From NCBI GenBank assembly GCA_039795165.1, contig JBDKER010000012.1:57492-121491 (forward strand): a stretch of DNA of 64,000 nucleotides, given 5' to 3'. This stretch comes from V1-33 sp039795165 (GTDB lineage Bacteria; Verrucomicrobiota; Verrucomicrobiia; Verrucomicrobiales; V1-33). Shown one piece after another: positions 44,022-52,625 of the stretch; position 1 is the first letter of the stretch; the number at the start of each line of letters is the position of its first letter. Made by a program: the position numbers and the translations under genes. The notes under the pieces are model-generated. The model searched no databases, was not told the DNA's origin, and saw only the letters and a program-made list of their open reading frames with translations.

Positions 44022-44861
44022 ATGAACTCAAAACCGATCAGTCTGCGTCTGCCACAGGAAACCCGGGAATGGTTGGAACGCTTTCATCGGGGACGCGGCA
44101 GCCTGAGTGGGGTGGCGGCGAGGTTACTGGAGGAAGCGAGGCGGCAGAGTCTTTTTCCCGGAGTCTCTTTTCTGGACACGAGGGCGGGGCGTCGCGCAGG
44201 TGTCGAGGGAAGTTCCCTTCTGATGGCCGAAGTCTGGCGCTGGGTGGAATCGCGCGGGTTCGATGCTGCGGGTGTCGCCAGCCATTTCGGTTGGTCGGCC
44301 GAGAAGGCGGGAAAGATACTGCTGTATGTGGGAGCCTTCGGAAAGGAACTGCAGGAAGATGCCGAGGACCTCGGATTGCCAGCCGTTTTCCGCGAGGGAA
44401 CAACCGAGCCATCGGAAAAAGAAGCAGGCGCTCCGGAAGGGTCGGGTTGGGAAGGACCACGAATTTCCCATCCTTTCGCGAGTCTGATCGACGCAGCCAA
44501 AGAAGCACGCCTGCGGGCTTATGCCCCGTACTCCGGGTTCCGGGTGGGGGCGGCCCTGCTGGGAAAGGGCTGGCAAGTTTATCCGGGCTGCAACGTGGAG
44601 AATCTCAGCTTTGGACTAACCATCTGTGCTGAGCGGAATGCCATCCAGCAGGCTGTGGTGGCAGGCTGCCGGGAGTTCGAAGCGATTGCGGTGGTGGCGG
44701 AAACGCGCTTGCCGGTTTCGCCGTGTGGTGCCTGCCGTCAGGTGATGGCCGAATTCGGATCCTTCAAGGTGATCCTTGCGACGCTCGCTGGTGAGGTGTT
44801 CGAATCCACCGTGGATGAGCTGCTGCCGCGGAGTCGTACGGGGATTCTCGACCGGGACTGA
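44022..44861 (+). CDS. Ribbon-helix-helix / DUF433-like regulator fused to cytidine deaminase
   Basis: The 279-residue protein has three parts. Residues 1-45 (ISLRLPQETREWLERF, RGSLSGVAARLLEEARR) look like a ribbon-helix-helix DNA-binding domain. Residues 45-115 (FPGVSFLDTRAGRRAGVEGS, GVASHFGWSAEKAGKILLYV) resemble the C-terminal half of RHH/DUF433-type antitoxin-like regulators. Residues 150-275 form a complete cytidine deaminase: AYAPYSGFRVGAALL, the zinc site CAERNA and SPCGACRQVMAEFG. Free Cdd proteins are about 130 residues, so the fusion doubles the length. The frame is continuous, with a polar linker (TTEPSEKEAGAPEGSG). It would deaminate (deoxy)cytidine, perhaps sensing nucleosides to control its own transcription. 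Confidence 0.8.
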   Translation: MNSKPISLRLPQETREWLERFHRGRGSLSGVAARLLEEARRQSLFPGVSFLDTRAGRRAGVEGSSLLMAEVWRWVESRGFDAAGVASHFGWSAEKAGKILLYVGAFGKELQEDAEDLGLPAVFREGTTEPSEKEAGAPEGSGWEGPRISHPFASLIDAAKEARLRAYAPYSGFRVGAALLGKGWQVYPGCNVENLSFGLTICAERNAIQQAVVAGCREFEAIAVVAETRLPVSPCGACRQVMAEFGSFKVILATLAGEVFESTVDELLPRSRTGILDRD

Positions 44862-44906
44862 TCCCCTGCCCTGCTGGTGCGTCCGTTGGCTCGTGCCGTT
44901 CCCGAT

Positions 44907-44922
44907 TGTTCCACGTGGAACA
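44907..44922. promoter_or_regulatory. parS-like ParB-binding site, upstream of mnmG
   Basis: TGTTCCACGTGGAACA is a perfect 16-bp palindrome that matches the parS consensus (TGTTTCACGTGAAACA) except for one symmetric pair of changes. An identical copy lies 854 bp downstream inside mnmG. parS sites mark the region loaded with ParB for chromosome segregation, usually near the origin. Confidence 0.75.
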
Positions 44923-45000
44923 AAGGCTGCCCTCGGATTTCCGGTTTCCTTGTGGCGCGGCTGCAGCATCCTCCCGATCCGTCCGCCAATCCCTGTTCCG

Positions 45001-46893
45001 ATGCCCACCGATTTTCTGTATCCGAAGTCCTACGATGTCCTTGTGGTTGGTGCCGGCCATGCCGGGGTGGAGGCGGCGGCCGCGGCGGCCCGGCTTGGTT
45101 GTTCCGTCGCGCTGCTGACCCAGAATCTGGATACTCTTTCCCAGATGTCCTGCAATCCGGCGATTGGCGGGCTGGCCAAGGGGAACATTGTGCGGGAGAT
45201 CGACGCCCTTGGTGGCCTCATGGGATTGAACACCGATGCCACGGGGATTCAGTTCCGGATGCTCAATGCAAACAAGGGACCGAGCGTGCGGGCTCCACGG
45301 GCGCAGGCCGACAAGAAGGCGTATCAGTTCCGGATGAAATGGCTGCTCGAGAACACGCCGAATCTGGATCTCCACCAGGGGAACGTGGCGGAATTGCTGG
45401 TGGAAGACGATGCCGTGTGCGGTCTGCGGACCAATCTGGGGATGCGGGTGGCGGCCCGGGCGATTGTTCTGAGCGCTGGAACCTTCATGCGGGGTCTGCT
45501 GCATGTGGGTCTGCGGAACACCGCGGGGGGACGCATGGGGGATGCGGTGTCCACGGTTTCCGACAGTCTGCGGTCGCTCGGCTTCGAAGTGCGGCGCTTC
45601 AAGACCGGGACGCCGTGCCGGTTGAACGGCCGGAGCATTGACTTCGGGAAGTGCGAGCGGCAACTGGGGGACGATCCGGCCCCCGCCTTCAGCTACCTGC
45701 GGGACACCCTAGGCGGGGATGAACGGGATCCATTTACCCTGAACCGCTGGTCCGACCCGATGTTCCACGTGGAACAAATGCCCTGCTGGATTACCTACAC
45801 GACGCCTGCGACGCACGATCTGATCCGGGCGAATCTGGACAAGTCCCCGATGTACGCAGGCATCATCGAGGGGGTGGGACCGCGCTACTGTCCGAGTATC
45901 GAGGACAAGGTGGTGCGCTTCGCGGAGAAGTCCCAGCACCAGTTGTTCCTCGAACCCGAGGGCCGCCAGACCAACGAGTACTATGTGAACGGGGTATCGA
46001 CTTCTCTGCCCTATGAGGTGCAGTACGCGTTCATCCGGTCGGTTCCGGGCCTTGAGCAGGCCGAGATCATCCGTCCCGGGTATGCGGTGGAATACGATTA
46101 CTGTCCACCGACGCAGCTGTATCCGACCCTTGAGACCAAGCGGGTTTCGGGCCTGTATTTTGCCGGGCAGATCAACGGGACCTCCGGGTACGAGGAGGCG
46201 GCGGGTCAGGGCTTGCTGGCGGGAATGAATGCGGCCCTGAAGGTGCAGGGTCGGGCAGCGTGGGTACCGCAGCGGTCGGAGTCGTATCTTGGGGTCATGG
46301 TGGATGACTTGGTGACGAAGGATGTCACGGAGCCGTACCGGATGTTCACGAGCCGAGCGGAGTACCGCTTGCTGCTGCGGCAGGACAATTGTGATCTGCG
46401 GCTGACTCCGCAGGCGGTGGAGTTGGGGCTGGTGGATGGGGAGCGGGCGGCGCGGGTGCGGCAGAAGGCGGAGGCCCTCGCGTCGGCGCATCGCCTTGCG
46501 CGGGAGGCTGTGGTTGATGGATTGAAGCTGGAGAAGTGGATGCGGCGGCATGAGAATTCGTGGGGTCGGTTACCGGAGGAGCTGCGGGGTCGTTTTCCGG
46601 AGGAGGTCTGGGAATTGCTGGAGGTCGATGTGAAGTACGCGGGTTATCTGGAGCGGCAGCAGGAGATGGTGGACCGGGCCCAGCGGATGGAGGACCGGGA
46701 ATTGCCGGGTTGGTTGGACTATGGAGAAGTACGGGGCTTGAAGCGGGAAGCGCAGTTGAAGCTGGGGTCGATCCGGCCGCGGACGTTGGGGCAGGCGGCG
46801 AGGATTCAGGGGGTGACGCCGGCGGACATTGCGATTCTGACGGTTGTGCTGGAACGTGGTCGACCCGCAGCTGATTGTGATGTAACTCTCTGA
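45001..46893 (+). CDS. mnmG: tRNA uridine-5-carboxymethylaminomethyl modification enzyme MnmG (GidA)
   Basis: With MnmE, this 630-residue FAD enzyme adds the carboxymethylaminomethyl group to wobble U34 of several tRNAs. The start at 45001 gives YDVLVVGAGHAGVEAAAAAARLG and LDTLSQMSCNPAIGGLAKGNIVREIDALGG. Further landmarks are RFKTGTPCRLNGR, EPEGRQTNEYYVNGVSTSLP, QINGTSGYEEAAGQGL and the C-terminal SIRPRTLGQAARIQGVTPADI. The frame upstream of 45001 overlaps the parS site and is not used. A second parS site is embedded in the gene, encoding MFHVEQM in a loop before PCWITYT. mnmE and rsmG are not in the window. Confidence 0.97.
   Translation: MPTDFLYPKSYDVLVVGAGHAGVEAAAAAARLGCSVALLTQNLDTLSQMSCNPAIGGLAKGNIVREIDALGGLMGLNTDATGIQFRMLNANKGPSVRAPRAQADKKAYQFRMKWLLENTPNLDLHQGNVAELLVEDDAVCGLRTNLGMRVAARAIVLSAGTFMRGLLHVGLRNTAGGRMGDAVSTVSDSLRSLGFEVRRFKTGTPCRLNGRSIDFGKCERQLGDDPAPAFSYLRDTLGGDERDPFTLNRWSDPMFHVEQMPCWITYTTPATHDLIRANLDKSPMYAGIIEGVGPRYCPSIEDKVVRFAEKSQHQLFLEPEGRQTNEYYVNGVSTSLPYEVQYAFIRSVPGLEQAEIIRPGYAVEYDYCPPTQLYPTLETKRVSGLYFAGQINGTSGYEEAAGQGLLAGMNAALKVQGRAAWVPQRSESYLGVMVDDLVTKDVTEPYRMFTSRAEYRLLLRQDNCDLRLTPQAVELGLVDGERAARVRQKAEALASAHRLAREAVVDGLKLEKWMRRHENSWGRLPEELRGRFPEEVWELLEVDVKYAGYLERQQEMVDRAQRMEDRELPGWLDYGEVRGLKREAQLKLGSIRPRTLGQAARIQGVTPADIAILTVVLERGRPAADCDVTL
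45761..45776. promoter_or_regulatory. parS-like ParB-binding site inside mnmG
   Basis: This is a second perfect TGTTCCACGTGGAACA palindrome. It is within the coding sequence and is translated as part of MFHVEQM, a variable loop of the enzyme, so the DNA site is kept without disturbing core motifs. Confidence 0.75.
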
Positions 46894-46906
46894 TAATAAG
46901 TTGTTT

Positions 46907-47950
46907 ATGAAATACAGACGCCTTGGGCGCAGTGGCTTGACGGTGAGTGAGATCGGGCTGGGAACGATGACGTTTGGGCTGCAGACGGACGAGGCTGAGT
47001 CCTTTGCGATGATGGATTATGCGGTGGAGCGCGGGGTGGATTTCTTTGACACGGCGGAACTGTATCCGGTGCCGCCCGACGAGGAACACTTTGGGCGGAC
47101 CGAGGAGATCATTGGTCGCTGGATGAAGTCGCGGGGGCGACGGGAACGGGTGATTCTTGCGAGCAAGGTGACTGGGCCGGGGCATGGATGGTTCCGCCCG
47201 CCCGTGCGCGGGGGAATGACGGGGTTGGACCGCCGGCAGATTGTGCGGGCCTGCGAGGACAGTCTGCGGCGGCTGCAGACCGACTATCTGGATCTGTATC
47301 AGACGCACTGGCCTGATCACGGCATGCAGGCGGAAGAGACGCTGGAAGCGATGACTGGGCTGGTGCGGAGTGGCAAGGTGCGGGTGGTGGGGTGCAGCAA
47401 CGAGACTTGCTGGGGCTTGATGAACAGTCTGCGGGCGAGTGAGCGGGCGGGGTTGGTGCGGTATGACAGTGTGCAGAATAATTTTTCGCTGATAAACCGT
47501 CGCTGCGAGAGTGAGTTGGCGCAGGTGTGCCGGAGGGAAGGGGTTTCGCTGCTGCCGTATTCACCGCTGGGCGGGGGAGTTCTGACTGGCAAGTATGGTC
47601 GGGGCATGCAGCCGGAGCGGGCGAGGTTCACGGCGTATCTGCGGTCCGAGGCATCCCGCCAGCAGCGGATGGCACAGCGGTTTGTCAATCCGCGCACCCT
47701 TGAGACTGTGGCGCTGCTGGAAGAGATTGCGGCAGACCTTGGGGTCTCCGTGACTGTGCTGGCGCTCGCATGGAGCTGTCAGCATGATTTTGTGGCTTCG
47801 ACTCTGGTGGGGGCGACGAGTCTGGCTCAGTTGGCGGAGAGCCTTGCGGCTGCGGAGTTGGTGCTAGATGCAGCGACCCTTGCACGGATTGACGCCATTG
47901 ATGAAGCCATCCCGAATCCGATGACCGAGGACGGTCTGCGGAGGCTGTGA
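46907..47950 (+). CDS. Aldo/keto reductase (Tas-like)
   Basis: The protein has 347 residues from the ATG at 46907. The NADPH-dependent TIM-barrel reductase shows GLGTMTFGLQ, the catalytic Asp/Tyr region FFDTAELYPVPP, the Lys in VILASKVTG and the His in YQTHWPDH. The phosphate-binding C-terminal segment is STLVGATSLAQLAESL. The length and the VPP insertion after AELYP match the Tas/YajO-like group. Substrate unknown. It follows mnmG by 13 nt and runs towards dgt with a 12-nt gap. Confidence 0.9.
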   Translation: MKYRRLGRSGLTVSEIGLGTMTFGLQTDEAESFAMMDYAVERGVDFFDTAELYPVPPDEEHFGRTEEIIGRWMKSRGRRERVILASKVTGPGHGWFRPPVRGGMTGLDRRQIVRACEDSLRRLQTDYLDLYQTHWPDHGMQAEETLEAMTGLVRSGKVRVVGCSNETCWGLMNSLRASERAGLVRYDSVQNNFSLINRRCESELAQVCRREGVSLLPYSPLGGGVLTGKYGRGMQPERARFTAYLRSEASRQQRMAQRFVNPRTLETVALLEEIAADLGVSVTVLALAWSCQHDFVASTLVGATSLAQLAESLAAAELVLDAATLARIDAIDEAIPNPMTEDGLRRL

Positions 47951-47962
47951 GGGCCCGGAGGT

Positions 47963-49234
47963 TCAGGAGAAGTCCGTGAGCGAACGGAAATCGGCGTCGA
48001 AGAGGCGTTGCCATGTGCGCGTGGCTGCGCCGTCGGTCATGCGGGAGAGGGCATCGCAGACCAGTCTGGCGCGGGAGGCTTCGTCCGGTGCTGCCTGGAG
48101 GGCGGCTTCCTCGGCTTCGCTGAGGAGGCGGAACTGCTGGGAGGGGGAACTGGTGATGTAGCGGTCCGCGAGCGTGCCGAAAAGTGTGGTCAGCATGCGG
48201 TCGCACTTGTGTTCCAGTTGCTGGAGCTGGCGGCTGCGGAACACGAGGTGGAGGGCGATGCGCTTGTAGAACCTGGCTTCCTGGCGGGCCGCGTCTTCGA
48301 TCACGAGGCGGTAGCGGTAGCGGTTGGTGTGCGGGGACATGAAATTGACATCGAGGGCGAGGGAAACGGCGTCGATGAAGCGTCCGATGCGGCTGCGGAG
48401 GCGGACTTCGGCGCGCTGTTCGCGGATGCTCCGGAGCAGGCGTTCGAGGTGATCGGCGTCCTCGCTGCCGAGGGATTGAGAGGATCCCCAGCGTTCGAGC
48501 GATTCCATTGTCAGGAAGCCGGCATTGATGCCATCGGCGATGTCGTTGAGCGAGTAAGCGGTATCGTCGGCCCAGTCCATGATCTGGCATTCGATGGACC
48601 GGAAGGCATCGCGGGCGGGGCCGGGGGGGAGTTCCAAGGGGAAGTCCTGACCACCGAGGGCCCAGTCGATCCAGCGGTGCTGGGGATCGTAGACAAAGTG
48701 GTGCTCCGGATTGGGGAGTTCGCTGAAGAGGGATTTGTACTTGAGGGTGGCGTCGAGGAAGGCGCGGCATGGATTCATGCCCGAGTGCTGACGGCTGAAG
48801 ATGGTCTCGGTGAGCATGCGGAGCGTCTGGGCATTCCCTTCGAATCCGCCGTAGGGTTTCATGAGGCGGTGCAGGGTACGTTCTCCGGCGTGGCCGAAAG
48901 GCGGGTGACCGAGGTCGTGGGCGAGGCAGGCGGCTTCGACGAGGTCGGCGTCGATGAAATGGTCCGGGGCGAGGAGGGGACTGGTGCGTTTCAGTTTGGC
49001 GCAGATGCTGCGGCCGATCTGGGAGACCTCGATGGAGTGGGTCAGTCTGGTGCGGTAGAAGTCGTATTCGCCGGAGAGGAAGACCTGGGTTTTGCTCTGG
49101 AGCCGGCGGAAGGCGGATGTATGGATAATGCGGTCGCGGTTGATTTCGAAGATGGTGCGGTAGTCGCTGGGCCGCGGAGCCTGGGCCGGATCCTGCAGTT
49201 CGCGGTCGAAGTCGTTGTAGAAGCGGTTTTCCAT
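47963..49234 (-). CDS. dgt: Deoxyguanosinetriphosphate triphosphohydrolase
   Basis: This HD-domain enzyme hydrolyses dGTP to deoxyguanosine and triphosphate. The 423-residue protein shows FRRLQSKTQVFLSG, the metal-binding RLTHSIEVSQIGR, AACLAHDLGHPPFGHAGE and MDWADDTAYSLND near residue 215. It is the last gene of a minus-strand operon of four. Activity may extend to other dNTPs, as in several family members. It overlaps no neighbour and ends 12 nt from the convergent aldo/keto reductase. Confidence 0.93.
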   Translation of the reverse strand: MENRFYNDFDRELQDPAQAPRPSDYRTIFEINRDRIIHTSAFRRLQSKTQVFLSGEYDFYRTRLTHSIEVSQIGRSICAKLKRTSPLLAPDHFIDADLVEAACLAHDLGHPPFGHAGERTLHRLMKPYGGFEGNAQTLRMLTETIFSRQHSGMNPCRAFLDATLKYKSLFSELPNPEHHFVYDPQHRWIDWALGGQDFPLELPPGPARDAFRSIECQIMDWADDTAYSLNDIADGINAGFLTMESLERWGSSQSLGSEDADHLERLLRSIREQRAEVRLRSRIGRFIDAVSLALDVNFMSPHTNRYRYRLVIEDAARQEARFYKRIALHLVFRSRQLQQLEHKCDRMLTTLFGTLADRYITSSPSQQFRLLSEAEEAALQAAPDEASRARLVCDALSRMTDGAATRTWQRLFDADFRSLTDFS

Positions 49235-49265
49235 AGGTCAGGATCTCCGGGAGGCGGCCATGGCC

Positions 49266-50234
49266 TCAGGGATTGACGGGGGGGAGAGCCTTGAGGGGAG
49301 CCGACATCTGTTCGGGGTCGGGCAAGGGCAGGGGAGGCAGAGGATATTGGGGCGTGGCGTTTTCCGGAGCGTTGGGTGGGAGTGGTTCCCTGCGGAGGAT
49401 GTCGCCGCCTTCATCGGTATCGGTGACGGTATCGAATTGGGTATCTGCGTTGAGGTCTTCGAGGGTGCGCCAGAGAATTCCGTCGCGGAAAATCCTGCGG
49501 GTGCGGATGGGGCCCGAGCCGCCCGGGCGGAGGTCTGTGTAGAACGGGAGGCCCTCGGGATCGAAGGTGGTGCGTTCGTCCCAGCGCCCATCGCCATCGA
49601 GGTCGCGGTCGCGGTAGGCGATTTTCTGGCGCTGCCAGATCCAGCGGATGTCGATGGTGCCATCGAAGTTGCGGTCTTCCTGCCATGAGACCGGGCGGCC
49701 CGAGGCGGTGTATTCTCGGAAGGTATCGGCGATGCTGTCGCCGTTGAGATCTTCCTCGATGGTGTAGGTTTCGGCTTCGTCATCGGCCGGTGCGCGGCGC
49801 TGTTTCGGACCGAGGAGAGCATTGCCTGCGTAGAGCAGAAAGAGAGCGGCCCCAAGGACCGCGACACCGATCATGAAGATGGAGCCGCTTTTCTTCTGGG
49901 CTTCCGGGGTGCGGCGGCGCAGCCGGCTTCCTGAGGATTTCCGCGGTGCAGCGGCTGAATCAGCAGACTGAGTTGCGGGGCGTCCGGGAGCCTCGCTGGG
50001 GGGCATGCGGAGCAGGAGGCGGGCGGCATCGGAAGCCATTTCCGGGGGAACCTGGAGGGCGCATCCACGCATCTCGCGGACCCCGGTTTTGGGATCGGCC
50101 ATCCAGAATTCCTGGAGGGAAGCCGTGATCTCGTGTTCCGCGAGGAGATCACGGGCACGTTCCGCGTCATCGCGACGGGCGAACGACCGGATGATCCTTG
50201 GCTGGGAAGATGGACCGGAAGGGGAATCAGTCAT
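49266..50234 (-). CDS. Membrane protein with DUF2007-like domain and calcium-type repeats
   Basis: The protein has 322 residues. Residues 13-75 look like a DUF2007 putative signal-transducing domain (IIRSFARRDDAERARDLLAEHEI). One transmembrane helix follows at about 120-140 (IFMIGVAVLGAALFLLYAG). The part after the helix has four Asp/Asn-rich calcium-type loops: EDLNGDSIADTF, EDRNFDGTIDIRW, RDLDGDGRWDE and EDLNADTQFDT. The end is Pro-rich. I do not know its function. It lies 31 nt before dgt on the same strand. Confidence 0.75.
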   Translation of the reverse strand: MTDSPSGPSSQPRIIRSFARRDDAERARDLLAEHEITASLQEFWMADPKTGVREMRGCALQVPPEMASDAARLLLRMPPSEAPGRPATQSADSAAAPRKSSGSRLRRRTPEAQKKSGSIFMIGVAVLGAALFLLYAGNALLGPKQRRAPADDEAETYTIEEDLNGDSIADTFREYTASGRPVSWQEDRNFDGTIDIRWIWQRQKIAYRDRDLDGDGRWDERTTFDPEGLPFYTDLRPGGSGPIRTRRIFRDGILWRTLEDLNADTQFDTVTDTDEGGDILRREPLPPNAPENATPQYPLPPLPLPDPEQMSAPLKALPPVNP

Positions 50235-50255
50235 GGGGCGGGGACGTTTCCGGTA

Positions 50256-50840
50256 TCAGATGCCGGCGGCCTGACGGATTTCGGCTGCGAGGTTTTCCAA
50301 AGAAGCTTCGGCGAGGACCGGCTCCATGCGGAGGGCGTGGCGCGGGGGATCCGGGAGCGCGAGCCATGAGCGGCAGCCACCGTATTTCGGGGCGTCGGGA
50401 AAGGTCCATGGTTCACTGAGCCGGAACACCCTCAGGAATGCCATGCTGATGCCCTCATGGCCGGTGTAGTCGAACCGTTCCCGGATGGCTTCTTCCGTCC
50501 AGAAGTGAAACGCTTTGAGGGCCGCCACCCTGTCCCATGAGGTCAGCTGCGCCTTGAAGACGACTTCGGCGTACAGAGAAATCGTGTGTTCCGCGGGATG
50601 TTCCGGCAGCACCTGGCTTGCGGCGGAGTGCGGCCATGGAAACGACTTCTCCTGCTCATGGAAATGAGTGGGAAACAGGTAGAAGCGGTCGTGCTGCCAC
50701 CAGAACCCGCGCTGACCCTCGTGGATGCCACCCTTTCTCAGAATGATCGATTGTTCCCCGGAACCGAGGGCTGAGCAGACCAAAGACCATTCCTTGAAGC
50801 CGTAGGGCGCTGGGCTGAATTCGTTAGGAGGCTGGCTCAT
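50256..50840 (-). CDS. DUF1802 family protein
   Basis: The 194-residue soluble protein begins FKEWSLVCSALGSGEQSIILRKGGIHEG and continues FYLFPTHFHEQ, the typical DUF1802 opening. Later it has LKAFHFWTEEAIRERF and ALRMEPVLAEASL. DUF1802 has no established function and is often found near nucleotide- or DNA-metabolism genes in diverse bacteria. It is inside the minus-strand operon between the YkgJ-type gene and the DUF2007-like gene, with short gaps. Confidence 0.85.
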   Translation of the reverse strand: MSQPPNEFSPAPYGFKEWSLVCSALGSGEQSIILRKGGIHEGQRGFWWQHDRFYLFPTHFHEQEKSFPWPHSAASQVLPEHPAEHTISLYAEVVFKAQLTSWDRVAALKAFHFWTEEAIRERFDYTGHEGISMAFLRVFRLSEPWTFPDAPKYGGCRSWLALPDPPRHALRMEPVLAEASLENLAAEIRQAAGI

Positions 50841-50893
50841 GGATCTGGCGGAGAATGGGGGAGAGGGATCATGATTTCCAGACGGAAATCGGT

Positions 50894-51685
50894 TCAGGGA
50901 TTTCCCATTTCGGCATCGAGATGCTGCTTGAGCCGGCGGATCGCTTCGGACTGGTCAAAACCTTCCGGAGTCCGGGATTCCGCGGAGGCCGAGAAGGCCT
51001 TCTCGCCACGCCGCCAGCGGTCGGCGCAGCCAGGATCCGCCAGCGCCTCTGCAAGGGCCGACGGAAGATCGTAATAGGAAGCATCGAGTCCGGCCTTGAG
51101 AAACGCATGGTGCACAGCGGCGGCGGCCGCCCGGCCGGATTCATGCACGACCGGAAACTCGACCTCTGCCTCTGCCACGGGATCCTTCCAGAGGGCTTCA
51201 CAGGCTTCAAGGTCCCGGGAAAAATAGCGGCGGCAGGCCGCGGGCCGCACCGGATAGACCGAGCAGATGCCATCCTTCAGCAGCAGGCAGGGCTGACGGT
51301 CAATCTGGCGCTGGGCGTGGTTCTGGTGCTGCCTACGGTCCCGCCGGGCCGCCGCTGCATCGCGGAGTTCCTCGACTTCCCATGGAGTCCAATGGGCACG
51401 CACGTAGGCACCAATCAGGATCACCTCGTGCGCGAGAGCATCGATGTTGAGCCAGCAGCAGAACGAACAACCCGGGGCGCACACGGTCTCGGCCCCCGTT
51501 GCTTTCCGGACGCCGTCGACCGAGGCCTCGATGTGGTGGAGCGCCGCCTGGGCGACCGCGAGCACAGCCCCGGTGGCATCAGCGCCCGCCAGCGCATTGC
51601 TGACAGCTTCTCTGGTGCGATGGTAGATGGAACCCAGCAGTTGCCGCTGCGGATCGTCGGTTGGCACAGTGCTGTCATCGTTCAT
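50894..51685 (-). CDS. YkgJ-type Cys-cluster (zinc/iron-chelating) protein
   Basis: The protein has 263 residues from ATG 51685; an ATG two codons earlier is possible, and the frame further upstream runs antisense through the tRNA-His gene. The cysteine cluster is CAPGCSFCCW around residue 78 and CLLLKDGICSVYPVRPAACRRYF around residue 140, the pattern of the YkgJ/CxxCxxCC family, thought to bind an iron-sulfur cluster or zinc. Function unknown. It is the first gene of the minus-strand operon ending in dgt. Confidence 0.85.
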   Translation of the reverse strand: MNDDSTVPTDDPQRQLLGSIYHRTREAVSNALAGADATGAVLAVAQAALHHIEASVDGVRKATGAETVCAPGCSFCCWLNIDALAHEVILIGAYVRAHWTPWEVEELRDAAAARRDRRQHQNHAQRQIDRQPCLLLKDGICSVYPVRPAACRRYFSRDLEACEALWKDPVAEAEVEFPVVHESGRAAAAAVHHAFLKAGLDASYYDLPSALAEALADPGCADRWRRGEKAFSASAESRTPEGFDQSEAIRRLKQHLDAEMGNP

Positions 51686-51797
51686 GAACATTCCGCTATC
51701 CGGGGTGTGGGTTCCGGGCAAGACGCAGGCTGCTGAAATTTCGCCTGGAAATCCGTGGCGGCCCGTTTTACTCTTCCCCTCGCCGTCTTCCCGGCAT

Positions 51798-51874
51798 GGT
51801 GACCGTAGCTCAGTCGGTAGAGCCCCGGATTGTGGTTCCGGTTGTCGCGGGTTCGAGCCCCGTCGGTCACCCCA
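51798..51874 (+). tRNA. tRNA-His (anticodon GTG)
   Basis: The cloverleaf is complete. The acceptor stem GTGACCG pairs with CGGTCAC, the D-arm has TAGCTCAGTCGGTAGA, the anticodon stem-loop is CCGGA-TTGTGGT-TCCGG with anticodon GTG, and the T-loop is GGTTCGAGCCC. The extra G before the acceptor (position 51798) opposite discriminator C is the histidine identity element. A 3' CCA is encoded. Confidence 0.97.
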
Positions 51875-51887
51875 TTTCTTACTCCGC

Positions 51888-52625
51888 ATGCATCCGCTGG
51901 AAGAAACGCTCGGCCATACGTTTTCCGTTCCAGGGCTCCTTGAACAGGCGCTGACGCATCCAAGTGTCGCTTACGAACTGCATCGGCCCCACACGAGTAA
52001 TCAACGGCTCGAGTTCCTCGGAGATGCGGTGCTTCAGCTCCTCCTGACAGATTTCCTCTTCCGGGCCTTTCCCTCATTCCATGAAGGAAGCCTGACAAAA
52101 CTGCGGGCGCGTGTGGTTTCGCGCGGTGCCCTTGCGGCCCTCGCCCGGAATCTGGGTCTAGGCGATCTCATGCAGATGGGCCGGGGCGAAGAAGCGGCCG
52201 GTGGCAGAGAGCGGGACAGCACCCTCGCGGATGCCATGGAGGCCGTCGTGGGAGCTTTGTATCTGGATGCCGGGGTCGAAATCACAAGGCGGATCGTGCT
52301 CTCATTGTTCGCCGATACCCTGCAGAAACTGACCGATGAACCCCGGGAAGTGAATCCCAAGGGCCAACTGCAGGAAACGCTCCAGACCCTTGCCCTCGGA
52401 AGCCCCGGCTACACCATCGTTTCGGAAGACGGCCCGGATCACCGCAAAGTGTTTGTGGCTACGGTCGCATGGAACGGAAGAGTGCTGGGCACAGGCACGG
52501 GAAGCAGCAAAAAGCAGGCACAGACCGCAGCCGCGGCCGCCGCCCTCCTCGATCCAGAGGTCGCCGCCATGGCCGGAAATCCACTCATCCCAGGCAGCAG
52601 AGCCACCACGGCCGATGATTCCTGA
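51888..52625 (+). CDS. rnc: Ribonuclease III
   Basis: This double-strand-specific endoribonuclease processes rRNA and other structured RNAs. The 245-residue protein from ATG 51888 shows TLGHTFSVPGLLEQALTHPS, the signature NQRLEFLGDAVLQLLL (catalytic Glu and Asp), ADAMEAVVGALYLDAG with the second metal Glu, and a C-terminal dsRNA-binding domain (NPKGQLQETLQ, GTGSSKKQAQTAAAAAAL). It begins 13 nt after tRNA-His, so the two may share a transcript. The stop at 52625 is followed by a 332-nt noncoding stretch. Confidence 0.95.
   Translation: MHPLEETLGHTFSVPGLLEQALTHPSVAYELHRPHTSNQRLEFLGDAVLQLLLTDFLFRAFPSFHEGSLTKLRARVVSRGALAALARNLGLGDLMQMGRGEEAAGGRERDSTLADAMEAVVGALYLDAGVEITRRIVLSLFADTLQKLTDEPREVNPKGQLQETLQTLALGSPGYTIVSEDGPDHRKVFVATVAWNGRVLGTGTGSSKKQAQTAAAAAALLDPEVAAMAGNPLIPGSRATTADDS

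Noticed and set aside
44907..44922. LexA box
   Set aside because: The reported Verrucomicrobia motif is TGTTC-N4-GAACA; here the halves are 6 apart and match parS.
51692..51889. Longer N-terminus for the YkgJ-type protein
   Set aside because: The extension runs antisense through the tRNA-His gene.
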